From DASTGO01 sp035719045 (GTDB lineage Bacteria; Actinomycetota; Actinomycetes; Actinomycetales; Kineosporiaceae), in the NCBI GenBank assembly GCA_035719045.1, contig DASTGO010000548.1, forward strand, positions 1-17,085: a stretch of DNA of 17,085 nucleotides, given 5' to 3'. This document shows positions 7,324 through 16,962 of the stretch, piece by piece. The translations under genes were made by a program, and so were the position numbers. The notes under the pieces are model-generated. The model saw only the letters and a program-made list of their open reading frames with translations. It had not been told where the DNA came from and did not search any database. Position 1 is the stretch's first letter. Every line of letters starts with the position of its first letter.

Positions 7324-8219
7324 CAGTGGCCTCCCTGCGGCTTCGGGGCCCCCAGGCAGTCGCCGGGGACGAGACTGCCCCGGCCACCCGGGCCCGCACA
7401 CACGTGGTCCCAGCGGACGGTGTCCCCGGCGAAGGTCGGGCCCTCGGTGCAGGACCGGGTCATCCGGGTCACCCCGTCAGCGCCCCGGATCGGCAGCACG
7501 CAGGTCATGCAGACCCCGATGCCGCAGGCCATCGCCTCCTCGACGGCGCACCAGATGACCGCCCCGTGCTCGGCCGCCACGGCGGTCACCGCCCGCAGCA
7601 TGGCCATCGGCCCGCAGGCGTACACCTCGGCCGGCGGGTCGGCGGGAGCGGCGAGCAGCGAGCGCAGCGCGTCGGTGACCAGGCCCCGGGTCCCCGCGGA
7701 CCCGTCGTCGGTGGTCACCTGCACCCGGTCGGCGCCGACCACCTTCGCGGACTCCGCCACTCCGAACAGCCGGACCTCGGTCGCCGCGCCGACCACCACG
7801 TCAACCTCGCCGCCCGCGGCGAGCAGCTCCTCGGCGAACCAGGGCAGCGGCGCCGCCCCGTACCCCCCGCCGACCAGGACCGCCCTGGCCCGCTCCCGCG
7901 GGGCCGGGAACGGCCGGCCGAGCGGGCCGACCACGTCGACCTCGTCGCCGGGACGCCGCCGGGTCACCCAAGTGCTGCCCACGCCGTGCGCGGCCACCAC
8001 GATCTCGATCCGCCCGTCGCCCGCACGGTGCAGGGAGAACGCCCGGCGCAGCAGCGTCGGCGTCGGCTCCTCCCCCACCGCCAGCGCGACGAACTGCCCG
8101 GGCCGGGCCCGTTCGGCGATCTGCGGGGCGTCCAGGACGAGATGGGCGTAGGCACCGGCCGGGGTGACCGAGACCACCTTCGCGGTGCGGACCTGCACGG
8201 GCTGGTTCGCCTCGCTCAT
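7323..8219 (-). CDS. pyrK: Dihydroorotate dehydrogenase electron transfer subunit (FAD, [2Fe-2S])
   Basis: Partner of class 1B PyrD in a heterotetramer that passes electrons from dihydroorotate to NAD+. It has 298 residues, somewhat longer than many PyrK. The order is a ferredoxin-reductase-type beta-barrel (about 8-105) with the FAD motif RAFS at 59-62, then an NAD-binding half with VGGGYGAAP at 116-124 and CGPM at 202-205. A [2Fe-2S] cluster motif Cys232-x4-Cys237-x2-Cys240-x16-Cys257 is complete. The C-terminal VRWDHVC segment is typical of actinobacterial members. The ATG at 8219 has GAGGAG 5 nt upstream, and the stop overlaps the pyrD ATG. It follows carB after a 73-nt gap, the only long gap inside the pyr operon. 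Confidence 0.95.
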   Translation of the reverse strand: MSEANQPVQVRTAKVVSVTPAGAYAHLVLDAPQIAERARPGQFVALAVGEEPTPTLLRRAFSLHRAGDGRIEIVVAAHGVGSTWVTRRRPGDEVDVVGPLGRPFPAPRERARAVLVGGGYGAAPLPWFAEELLAAGGEVDVVVGAATEVRLFGVAESAKVVGADRVQVTTDDGSAGTRGLVTDALRSLLAAPADPPAEVYACGPMAMLRAVTAVAAEHGAVIWCAVEEAMACGIGVCMTCVLPIRGADGVTRMTRSCTEGPTFAGDTVRWDHVCAGPGGRGSLVPGDCLGAPKPQGGH

Positions 8220-8272
8220 GCCGACTCCTCGCCGGCGCTCGTCGCCGCCATGAGCCCCGCACCCTGCTCATC

Positions 8273-8292
8273 GGTTCGCTCGCTGCGCTCGC

Positions 8293-8296
<4 letters not shown>
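8273..8296. repeat. GAGCGAGCGCAGCGAGCGAA-type actinobacterial repeat at the carB-pyrK junction
   Basis: On the minus strand the carB stop codon is part of GTGAGCGAGCGCAGCGAGCG followed by AACC. This motif is built of iterated GAGCG/GCGAGC words. I recall near-identical sequences recurring at gene boundaries in mycobacteria and nocardiae. The gmk start (GTGAGCGAGTGG) and the pyrK start (ATGAGCGAGGCGAACC) resemble parts of it. Its function is not known to me. Confidence 0.6.
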
Positions 8297-11642
<3,346 letters not shown>

Positions 11643-11643
<1 letters not shown>

Positions 11644-12845
11644 CAGCGAGCACCTTCTTTCGATGTTCCGGCCTTCGACGCCCCGGACGGTCCGGTGCCG
11701 GCCATCAGCGCGGCGAACCGGTCGAACAGGTACGCCGCGTCATGCGGACCGGCCGCCGCTTCGGGGTGGTACTGGACGGAGAACGCGGGCACGTCGAGGC
11801 ACTGCAGCCCCTCCACGACCCGGTCGTTGAGGCACACGTGGCTGACCTCGGCCCGCCCGAACGGGGTCTGCGAGACCGCGTCCAGGGGGGCGTCGACGGC
11901 GAACCCGTGGTTGTGCGCGGTGACCTCGACCCGGCCCGTGGTCCGGTCCTGCACCGGCTGGTTGATCCCGCGGTGGCCGTAGCCGAGCTTGTAGGTCCCG
12001 AAGCCGAGCGCCCGGCCCAGCAGCTGGTTGCCGAAGCAGATCCCGAAGAACGGGATCCGCCGGGCCAGCAGCTCACGCAGCAGGGCGACAGGTGCGTCGG
12101 CGGTCGCGGGGTCACCGGGCCCGTTGGAGAAGAACACCCCGTCGGGGTCGACCGCGAGGACGTCCTCGATCGTGGAGGCCGCGGGCAGCACGTGCACGTC
12201 CATCCCGCGCTCGGCCATCCGGTGCGGGGTCATCGCCTTGATCCCCAGGTCGATCGCCGCGACGGTGAACCGCTTCGCGCCGATCGCCGGGACCAGGTAC
12301 GGCCGCTGCGTGGACACCTCGCCGTACAGGTCCGCCCCGGCCATCCCCGGTGCGGCCTGCACCTGGGCGACCAGCTCGCCGACCCCGCGCCGGGCGGCGT
12401 CACCGGAGAACACCCCGACCCGCATCGCGCCCCGCTCACGCAGGTGCCGGGTGATCGCCCGGGTGTCCACCCCGCTGATCCCGACCACGCCCTGGGCGGC
12501 CAGCTCGTCGGCCAGCTGCCGCCGGGACCGCCAGTTCGAGGCCCGGCGGGCCGGGTCGCGCACCACGTAACCGGCCACCCAGATCCGGCCGGACTCCGGG
12601 TCCTCGTCGTTCACGCCCGTGTTGCCGATGTGCGGCGCGGTCATCACGACCACCTGCCGGTGGTACGACGGGTCGGTCAGCGTCTCCTGGTAGCCGGTCA
12701 TCCCGGTGGAGAACACCGCCTCGCCCAGCGCCGTACCGACCGCACCGTAGGCCTGGCCGCGCCAGACCCGGCCGTCCTCCAGGACGAACAGGGCGGGCTC
12801 TCCGACCCCCGCGGCCACGGCCGGGCTCACGCCTGCCGCGCTCAC
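11643..12845 (-). CDS. carA: Carbamoyl-phosphate synthase small subunit (glutamine amidotransferase)
   Basis: Hydrolyses glutamine and supplies ammonia to CarB. It has 400 residues. The N-terminal CarA domain (about 17-170) contains TGMTGYQETLTDPSYHRQVVVMTAPHIGNTG. The class I glutamine amidotransferase domain follows, with FFSNGPGDP at 238-246, nucleophile Cys270 in FFGICFGNQLLGRALG, and His360 and Glu362 in FSVQYHPEA, so the catalytic triad is intact. The GTG at 12845 overlaps the pyrC stop (GTGA), with GGAGG 7 nt upstream. In-frame GTGs at codons 6 and 10 lack such a site. The frame is open further upstream into pyrC DNA, but that is not a fusion. The last 15 residues are a Ser/Gly/Lys tail beyond the conserved domain. 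Confidence 0.98.
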
Positions 12846-14185
12846 GCGACCACCTCCACCAGCTTCTCGTCGAGCACCGTCGGCCGACCGCGCAGGAACG
12901 TCGCGATCACGCGGCCGGGCAGCTGCATCCCCCGGAACGGCGTGTTGCGGCCCGCCGTGGCCATTCCGGCCGGGTCGACCGTCCACCGGGCGGCGGGGTC
13001 GACCAGGGTCAGGTTGGCCGGCTCCCCCGCGGTGAGCGGGCAGCCGTGACCGTCCAGCCGCCCGATCCGGGCCGGCACCGTGGACATCCGGCTCGCCACC
13101 CCCGCCCAGTCCAGCAGACCGGTCTCCACCATCGTCTGCTGGACGACGGACAGCGCGGTCTCCAGCCCGGTCATCCCCATCGCCGCGACCGCCCACTCGC
13201 AGTCCTTGTCCTCGGCGGGGTGCGGCGCGTGGTCGGTGGCGACGACGTCGATCGTGCCGTCGGCCAGCGCCTGCCGCAGGGCGGTGACGTCCTGCTCGGT
13301 GCGCAGCGGCGGGTTCACCTTGTAGACCGGGTCGTAGCTGCGGACCAGCTCGTCGGTCAGCAGCAGGTGGTGCGGGGTCACCTCGGCGGTGACATCGATC
13401 CCACGCGACTTCGCCCAGCGCACGATCTCCACCGAGCCCGCGGTGGACACATGGCAGACGTGCAGCCGGGAACCGACGTGCCCGGCGAGCAGGACGTCCC
13501 GGGCGATGATCGCCTCCTCGGCCGCCGCCGGCCAGCCCCGCAGCCCGAGGACGGCCGACACCTCGCCCTCGTGCATCTGGGCGTCCTCGGTCAGCCGCGG
13601 CTCCTGGGCATGCTGGGCGACCACCCCGTCGAACGCCTTGACGTACTCCAGCGCCCGGCGCATGAGCACGGCGTCGGACACGCACCGGCCGTCGTCGGAG
13701 AACACCCGGACCGCCGCCGCGGAGTCCGCCATCGCCCCCAGCTCGGCCAGCCGTTCCCCGCGCAGCCCGATCGTCACGGCGCCCACAGGCCGGACGTCCA
13801 CCAGCCCGGCCCGCCGGCCCAGCCGCCAGACCTGCTCGACCACGCCCGCGGTGTCGGCGACCGGTTCGGTGTTGGCCATCGCGTGCACGGCGGTGTACCC
13901 GCCCAGTGCCGCCGCGGCGGACCCGCTGGCGACGGTCTCGGCGTTCTCCCGGCCGGGTTCGCGCAGGTGGGTGTGCAGGTCCACCAGTCCGGGCAGGGCG
14001 ATCAGCCCGTCGGCGTCGACCACCTGGGCGCCCGCCGCCGACAGCCCGCTGCCGGTCTCGGCGATCACCCCGTCGCGCAGCAGCAGGTCCGTCGGCGCCG
14101 CACCCAGCGGCCGGGCCCCGCGGATCAGCACCGGGCCATGTCCGCGCTCCATGGCGTCCCCCTCCCTCGGGTCGTAGCCGCCCAT
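12842..14185 (-). CDS. pyrC: Dihydroorotase, type I
   Basis: Cyclises carbamoyl aspartate to dihydroorotate. It has 447 residues from the first ATG. The metal-site motifs are complete: GLVDLHTHLREPGRE with His71 and His73, VFSDDG at 161-166, His192 in VAQHAQEPRL, His245 in LHVCHVSTAGS and Asp318 in ATDHAPH. NPPLRTEQD and ANLTLVDP near the C-terminus are also typical. The ATG at 14185 overlaps the pyrB stop (TGATG), with AAGGAGG 9 nt upstream. A second in-frame ATG at 14152 has a strong GGGAGGGGG site and gives an N-terminus (MERGHGPVLIRG) closer to the usual family length, so the first 11 residues are uncertain. It is followed directly by carA, without the small membrane-protein gene often found there. 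Confidence 0.97.
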   Translation of the reverse strand: MGGYDPREGDAMERGHGPVLIRGARPLGAAPTDLLLRDGVIAETGSGLSAAGAQVVDADGLIALPGLVDLHTHLREPGRENAETVASGSAAAALGGYTAVHAMANTEPVADTAGVVEQVWRLGRRAGLVDVRPVGAVTIGLRGERLAELGAMADSAAAVRVFSDDGRCVSDAVLMRRALEYVKAFDGVVAQHAQEPRLTEDAQMHEGEVSAVLGLRGWPAAAEEAIIARDVLLAGHVGSRLHVCHVSTAGSVEIVRWAKSRGIDVTAEVTPHHLLLTDELVRSYDPVYKVNPPLRTEQDVTALRQALADGTIDVVATDHAPHPAEDKDCEWAVAAMGMTGLETALSVVQQTMVETGLLDWAGVASRMSTVPARIGRLDGHGCPLTAGEPANLTLVDPAARWTVDPAGMATAGRNTPFRGMQLPGRVIATFLRGRPTVLDEKLVEVVA

Positions 14186-15153
14186 CAGCCCTCGCCTCCT
14201 TCACCGGCCAGCAGCAGGTACAGCACGGCCATCCGGACGGCGACGCCGTTGGAGACCTGCTCGACGACCACCGAGCGGGGGCCGTCGGCCGCGTCGGCGG
14301 TGATCTCCAGGCCCCGGTTCATCGGGCCGGGGTGCATGACGATCGCGTGCTCCGGCAGCATCCCGGACCGCCGGGCGTCCAGGCCGTAGCGCCGGGAGTA
14401 CTCCCGCTCGCTGGGGAAGTAGGCGGCGTTCATCCGCTCGGCCTGGACCCGCAGCATCATCACCGCGTCCAGGTCGCCGAACCCTCCGCCGAGCACCCCG
14501 TCCAGGTCGTAGGAGTGGGCGCAGGGCCAGGAGTCCAGTCCGACCGGGAGCAGGGTCGGTGGGGCGACCAGCACCACCTGTGCGCCGAGGGCGTGCAGCA
14601 GCAGCACGTTCGACCGGGCGACCCGGCTGTGCAGGATGTCCCCGACGATCGCGATCCGCCGGCCGGACAGGTCCGCGCCGGTCGCGGCACCGCCCCCGCC
14701 GACCAGGTGGCGGCGCAGGGTGAACGCGTCGAGCAGTGCCTGGGTCGGGTGCTCGTGGGTGCCGTCACCGGCGTTGACCACGCTGCCCCGGGTCCACCCG
14801 GCATGGGCCAGCCGGTGCGGCGCGCCGGAGGAGTGGTGCCGGACCACCACGGCGTCGGCGCCCATCGCCTGCAGGGTCAGCGCGGTGTCCTTCAGGCTCT
14901 CGCCCTTGGAGACGCTGGACCCCTTCGCGGAGAAGTTGATGACGTCGGCGGACAGCCGCTTGGCCGCCGCCTCGAAGGAGATCCGGGTCCGGGTGGAGTC
15001 CTCGTAGAACAGGTTCACCACGGTGCGCCCGCGCAGGGTGGGCAGCTTCTTGATCTCGCGCTGCTGGGTGGCCGCCATCTGTTCGGCCACGTCGAGCACC
15101 TGGACGGCGTCGTCCCGGTCCAGGTCCGCCGCGGACAGCAGGTGTCGCTTCAC
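14185..15153 (-). CDS. pyrB: Aspartate carbamoyltransferase catalytic subunit
   Basis: Joins carbamoyl phosphate to aspartate, the committed pyrimidine step. It has 322 residues. The carbamoyl-phosphate site EDSTRTRISFE (STRTR at 53-57), the loop lysine in SVSKGESLKDT (Lys84), GDGTHEHPTQALLDAFT and the aspartate-domain AIVMHPGPMNRGLEI are all present. No regulatory PyrI subunit gene is nearby, consistent with control through PyrR and CarB feedback. The GTG at 15153 overlaps the pyrR stop (GTGA), with GAGG about 7 nt upstream. A non-conserved glycine/alanine insertion lies at about 152-160 (VGGGGAATG). Confidence 0.98.
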   Translation of the reverse strand: MKRHLLSAADLDRDDAVQVLDVAEQMAATQQREIKKLPTLRGRTVVNLFYEDSTRTRISFEAAAKRLSADVINFSAKGSSVSKGESLKDTALTLQAMGADAVVVRHHSSGAPHRLAHAGWTRGSVVNAGDGTHEHPTQALLDAFTLRRHLVGGGGAATGADLSGRRIAIVGDILHSRVARSNVLLLHALGAQVVLVAPPTLLPVGLDSWPCAHSYDLDGVLGGGFGDLDAVMMLRVQAERMNAAYFPSEREYSRRYGLDARRSGMLPEHAIVMHPGPMNRGLEITADAADGPRSVVVEQVSNGVAVRMAVLYLLLAGEGGEG

Positions 15154-15689
15154 CGGTCCCCCTCGATCCGCACCTCGTCACGGCCGTCGACCTCGTCGAG
15201 GTTGACCCGGACCCGCTCGGTCGCCGATGTCGGCAGGTTCTTCCCCACGTGGTCGGCCCGGATCGGCAGCTCACGGTGCCCGCGGTCCACCAGCACCGCC
15301 AGACGGACCGCGCGCGGGCGTCCGAGATCGGACAGGGCGTCGAGCGCGGCGCGGATGGTGCGGCCGGAGTAGAGCACGTCGTCGACCAGGACCACGACCT
15401 TGTCGTCGATCCCGCCGTCGGGCAGTTGGGTGGTCTCCAGCGGGCGGGTGGGCTGACGGCGCAGGTCGTCCCGGTACATCGTGACGTCGAGCCAGCCGAC
15501 CGGGACCTCCCGGCCCTCGATCTCGGACAGCCGGCGCGCCAGGCGCCGGGCCAGGGTCACCCCGCGGGTCGGGATCCCCAGGACGACGAGGTCGTCGGCG
15601 CCCTTGTTGCGCTCGAGGACCTCGTGGGCGATACGGGTGAGGGCCCGCCCGATCTCGGTGGACTCCAGGACAGTGCGCGCGGACGACAC
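15150..15689 (-). CDS. pyrR: Bifunctional pyr operon RNA-binding regulator / uracil phosphoribosyltransferase
   Basis: PyrR senses UMP/UTP and binds pyr mRNA leaders; many members also make UMP from uracil and PRPP. It has 179 residues, typical for the family. RIAHEVLERNKGADDLVVLGIPTRGVTLARRLA lies near the N-terminus. GWLDVTMYRDDLRR is at about 65-78, and the PRPP motif VVLVDDVLYSGRT is at 99-111, followed by PRAVRLAVLVDRGHRELPIRADHVGKNLPTS. The start is GTG at 15689, with AAGGAG exactly 7 nt upstream. The open frame runs on upstream, but that part is leader DNA. It is the first gene of the operon, and its ribosome-binding site is part of a PyrR-binding RNA loop, implying autoregulation. Confidence 0.97.
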   Translation of the reverse strand: MSSARTVLESTEIGRALTRIAHEVLERNKGADDLVVLGIPTRGVTLARRLARRLSEIEGREVPVGWLDVTMYRDDLRRQPTRPLETTQLPDGGIDDKVVVLVDDVLYSGRTIRAALDALSDLGRPRAVRLAVLVDRGHRELPIRADHVGKNLPTSATERVRVNLDEVDGRDEVRIEGDR

Positions 15690-15697
15690 GCCGCAGC

Positions 15698-15732
15698 TCC
15701 TTCCCCGCCTCACGGGACGGGTCGTTAAAGGA
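15698..15732 (-). promoter_or_regulatory. PyrR-binding RNA loop that includes the pyrR Shine-Dalgarno
   Basis: On the minus strand the RNA reads UCCUU (15732-15728), a UAACGA bulge, CCCG (15721-15718), loop UCCCGUGAGG (15717-15708), CGGG (15707-15704), G, and AAGGA (15702-15698). UCCUU pairs with AAGGA and CCCG pairs with CGGG. This fits the known PyrR site, whose conserved core is UCCNGNGAGG on a short stem above a UCCUU(UAA)/AAGGA lower stem. The AAGGA arm is the pyrR ribosome-binding site (AAGGAG 15702-15697; GTG at 15689). PyrR binding should therefore block translation initiation, the mechanism reported for mycobacterial pyrR. I see no antiterminator/terminator pair downstream. A further 6-bp hairpin (GCGGCC/GGCCGC, 15741-15761) lies just upstream. 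Confidence 0.88.
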
Positions 15733-15740
15733 TCGGCTTC

Positions 15741-15761
15741 GCGGCCAGAACCCCGGGCCGC
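15741..15761 (-). other. Hairpin just upstream of the PyrR loop
   Basis: GCGGCC and GGCCGC form a 6-bp stem with a 9-nt loop in the pyrR leader. It ends 8 nt before the PyrR-binding loop begins. It may insulate or help position the PyrR loop; I know of no defined role. Confidence 0.4.
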
Positions 15762-15993
15762 ATCCGGGAGGCTACCAGGGCAGCCACGGCGTTCCCGGCA
15801 TCCGGTGGGCCCCCTCCTCGCGCCGCTCCGGGCCCGCCGCGAGCGGGTCCGGAGCGGGTGCGGGGAATGCTTCCCGGGGGCCCTCGGACGGGCGGTCCGG
15901 CGGGGTCCCGGACAGGGTCCCCGGATCCGGACGGGGCCCACCGGAACGGATGTTGGGGACGTTAGCCGCGGTCGGGACCGTAACGCCCCGGCC

Positions 15994-16009
15994 GTGGGAT
16001 GCACCCCAC
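15994..16009. repeat. Imperfect palindrome in the pyrR-bldD region
   Basis: GTGGGATGCACCCCAC has 5-bp GTGGG/CCCAC arms, around a centre that is symmetrical (TGCA) apart from one mismatched pair. It is operator-like in size. No regulator can be named. Confidence 0.4.
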
Positions 16010-16023
16010 GCCACCGGCGCCGC

Positions 16024-16041
16024 GGTCCGGCCGGCCGGACC
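16024..16041. repeat. 18-bp perfect palindrome GGTCCGGCCGGCCGGACC
   Basis: A perfectly self-complementary 18-mer in the intergenic region. It is related to the 14-bp palindrome at 16124-16137, which has the same GGTCCGG/CCGGACC arms without the central CCGG. The pair suggests binding sites for a dimeric regulator, or cruciform-forming elements. Confidence 0.6.
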
Positions 16042-16081
16042 GTTACCCGGCGCCGCAGGAGGTCCACGACGGCCCGCGACC

Positions 16082-16099
16082 GCCGGCCCAGGGGCCGGC
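16082..16099. repeat. Inverted repeat GCCGGCCC-AG-GGGCCGGC
   Basis: Perfect 8-bp arms with a 2-nt centre between the two GGTCCGG palindromes. There is no T-run on either side, so it is not an intrinsic terminator of the classical type. Confidence 0.5.
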
Positions 16100-16123
16100 A
16101 AGGACCCCGGGGGCGTCCACCGA

Positions 16124-16137
16124 GGTCCGGCCGGACC
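16124..16137. repeat. 14-bp perfect palindrome GGTCCGGCCGGACC
   Basis: Second member of the GGTCCGG/CCGGACC pair, 100 bp from the first (start to start). Confidence 0.6.
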
Positions 16138-16303
16138 ATTCCGGAGCGACAGGAGAGCAGGTGGCGGGCGGGACGGCGGGCGGCACGAGCTGGTCACACC
16201 CTCACCCGAACGGCGGGGGCATTATCTAGCCCAAATGGTGATGAACTGGGTGCCGGTCGAGTGATCCACAGCACCGATTCGGCGTTCCGGCTTGACGAAA
16301 GAA

Positions 16304-16318
16304 GTCACGCTCCGTGAC
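16304..16318. promoter_or_regulatory. BldD-type operator before bldD
   Basis: GTCACGCTCCGTGAC is a 15-bp inverted repeat with perfect 6-bp arms, ending 9 nt before the bldD ATG. It matches the published Streptomyces BldD consensus (NTNACNCWGNGTNAN, as I recall it) at all fixed positions except one central G. BldD is known to repress its own gene in Streptomyces, so autoregulation is the natural reading. Confidence 0.75.
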
Positions 16319-16327
16319 CATCACCGC

Positions 16328-16825
16328 ATGGCCTCCGACTACGCCCGGGCGCTCGGCGCCCGCCTCCGCGCAATCCGCACCCAGCAGGGGCTCTCCCTGC
16401 ACGGTGTCGAGGAGAAGTCCGAGGGCCGCTGGAAGGCGGTCGTCGTCGGCTCCTACGAACGTGGAGACCGCGCCGTGACCGTCCAGCGACTCGCGGAGCT
16501 CGCTGACTTCTACGGGGTTCCGGTCCAAGCGCTGCTTCCCGACGCAGCCCCGACCGGCAGCAGCGAGCCTCCCCCCAAGCTCGTCCTCGACCTGGAGCGG
16601 CTGCAGTCCGTCCCAGCCGAGAAGGCCGGGCCCCTGGCCCGCTACGCGGCGACCATCCAGGGTCAGCGCGGGGACTACAACGGCAAGGTGCTGTCCATCC
16701 GCACCGATGACCTGCGGACCCTCGCGGTGATCTACGACGTGCCGCCCGCAGTGCTCGCCGAGCAGCTCATCGCCTGGGGCGTGCTCAACGCCGACGCCCG
16801 GCGCGCGGTGGCCGCAGAGGAGTGA
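16328..16825 (+). CDS. bldD: BldD, c-di-GMP-responsive developmental transcription regulator
   Basis: Master repressor of sporulation genes in Streptomyces, active as a dimer held by tetrameric cyclic di-GMP. It has 165 residues. The N-terminal XRE-type helix-turn-helix (about 4-70) runs ALGARLRAIRTQQGLSLHGVEEKS and then VVGSYERGDRAVTVQRLAELADFYGVP, nearly identical to the Streptomyces protein as I remember it. The C-terminal c-di-GMP signature RGD-x8-RxxD is intact: RGD at 114-116 and RTDD at 125-128, at the same numbering as in S. coelicolor. That numbering supports the ATG at 16328. An upstream TTG at 16292 would overlap the operator and lacks homology. No good Shine-Dalgarno precedes the ATG. 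It is divergent from pyrR. All residues needed for c-di-GMP sensing are present. Confidence 0.97.
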   Translation: MASDYARALGARLRAIRTQQGLSLHGVEEKSEGRWKAVVVGSYERGDRAVTVQRLAELADFYGVPVQALLPDAAPTGSSEPPPKLVLDLERLQSVPAEKAGPLARYAATIQGQRGDYNGKVLSIRTDDLRTLAVIYDVPPAVLAEQLIAWGVLNADARRAVAAEE

Positions 16826-16845
16826 GCACCACCTACGGGAGAACG

Positions 16846-16861
16846 CCGCTCAGCTGAGCGG
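16846..16861. repeat. 16-bp perfect palindrome after bldD
   Basis: CCGCTCAGCTGAGCGG is self-complementary and begins 21 nt after the bldD stop. It could be a small terminator hairpin or a protein site. There is no T-run. Confidence 0.5.
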
Positions 16862-16882
16862 ACGCGACGACTCATACGGGGA

Positions 16883-16934
16883 TCAGGGCGCCCGGGCGCT
16901 GCCGTCACACGACGGCAACGCCCGGTGCTCCTGA
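16883..16934. terminator. Large imperfect hairpin, likely bidirectional terminator downstream of bldD
   Basis: TGCCGTC (16900-16906) and GACGGCA (16911-16917) pair around an ACAC loop. After one mismatch CCGGGCG pairs with CGCCCGG. After a 3-nt internal loop TCAGGG pairs with the final segment TCCTGA (one G-T pair). It has about 20 base pairs in total and no U-tract on either strand. It lies between the bldD stop (16825) and a possible convergent gene end at 16963. Confidence 0.65.
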
Positions 16935-16962
16935 CCTTCCCGCCGGCCCGGCGCAGCGGCGA

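Larger units (their letters stand above)
15690..16327. other. Gene-free divergent control region between pyrR and bldD
   Basis: No credible gene is seen in these 638 bases; the open frames here lack conserved motifs and are extensions of pyrR or GC-driven shadows. The left part is the pyrR leader with the PyrR loop. The middle (about 15890-16140) is dense in GTCCGG/CCGGAC words, inverted repeats and two related GGACCGT(A/T)AC segments (15975-15984 and 16037-16046). TAACGT (15964-15959, minus) is a possible pyr -10 hexamer, but I find no good -35. The right part has an AT-rich patch (TTATCTAG at 16222-16229) where a bldD promoter could lie, and a BldD-type box next to the bldD start. Confidence 0.7.

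Noticed and set aside
15733..15890. Classical PyrR attenuator (antiterminator plus intrinsic terminator) before pyrR.
   Set aside because: The PyrR loop ends on the Shine-Dalgarno itself, and no stem followed by a U-run lies between it and the GTG.
15690..16139. Long N-terminal extension of PyrR.
   Set aside because: Non-homologous Arg/Pro-rich sequence that would cover the PyrR-binding loop. The GTG at 15689 has an ideal ribosome site and gives the normal family length.
16235..16264. Nine-codon frame (MVMNWVPVE) upstream of bldD as a leader peptide.
   Set aside because: No ribosome site and no link to a structure; the start is probably just part of the AT-rich promoter patch.
16292..16327. 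TTG start extending BldD by 12 residues.
   Set aside because: No ribosome site, no homology, and the extension runs through the BldD operator. The ATG at 16328 restores the known residue numbering.
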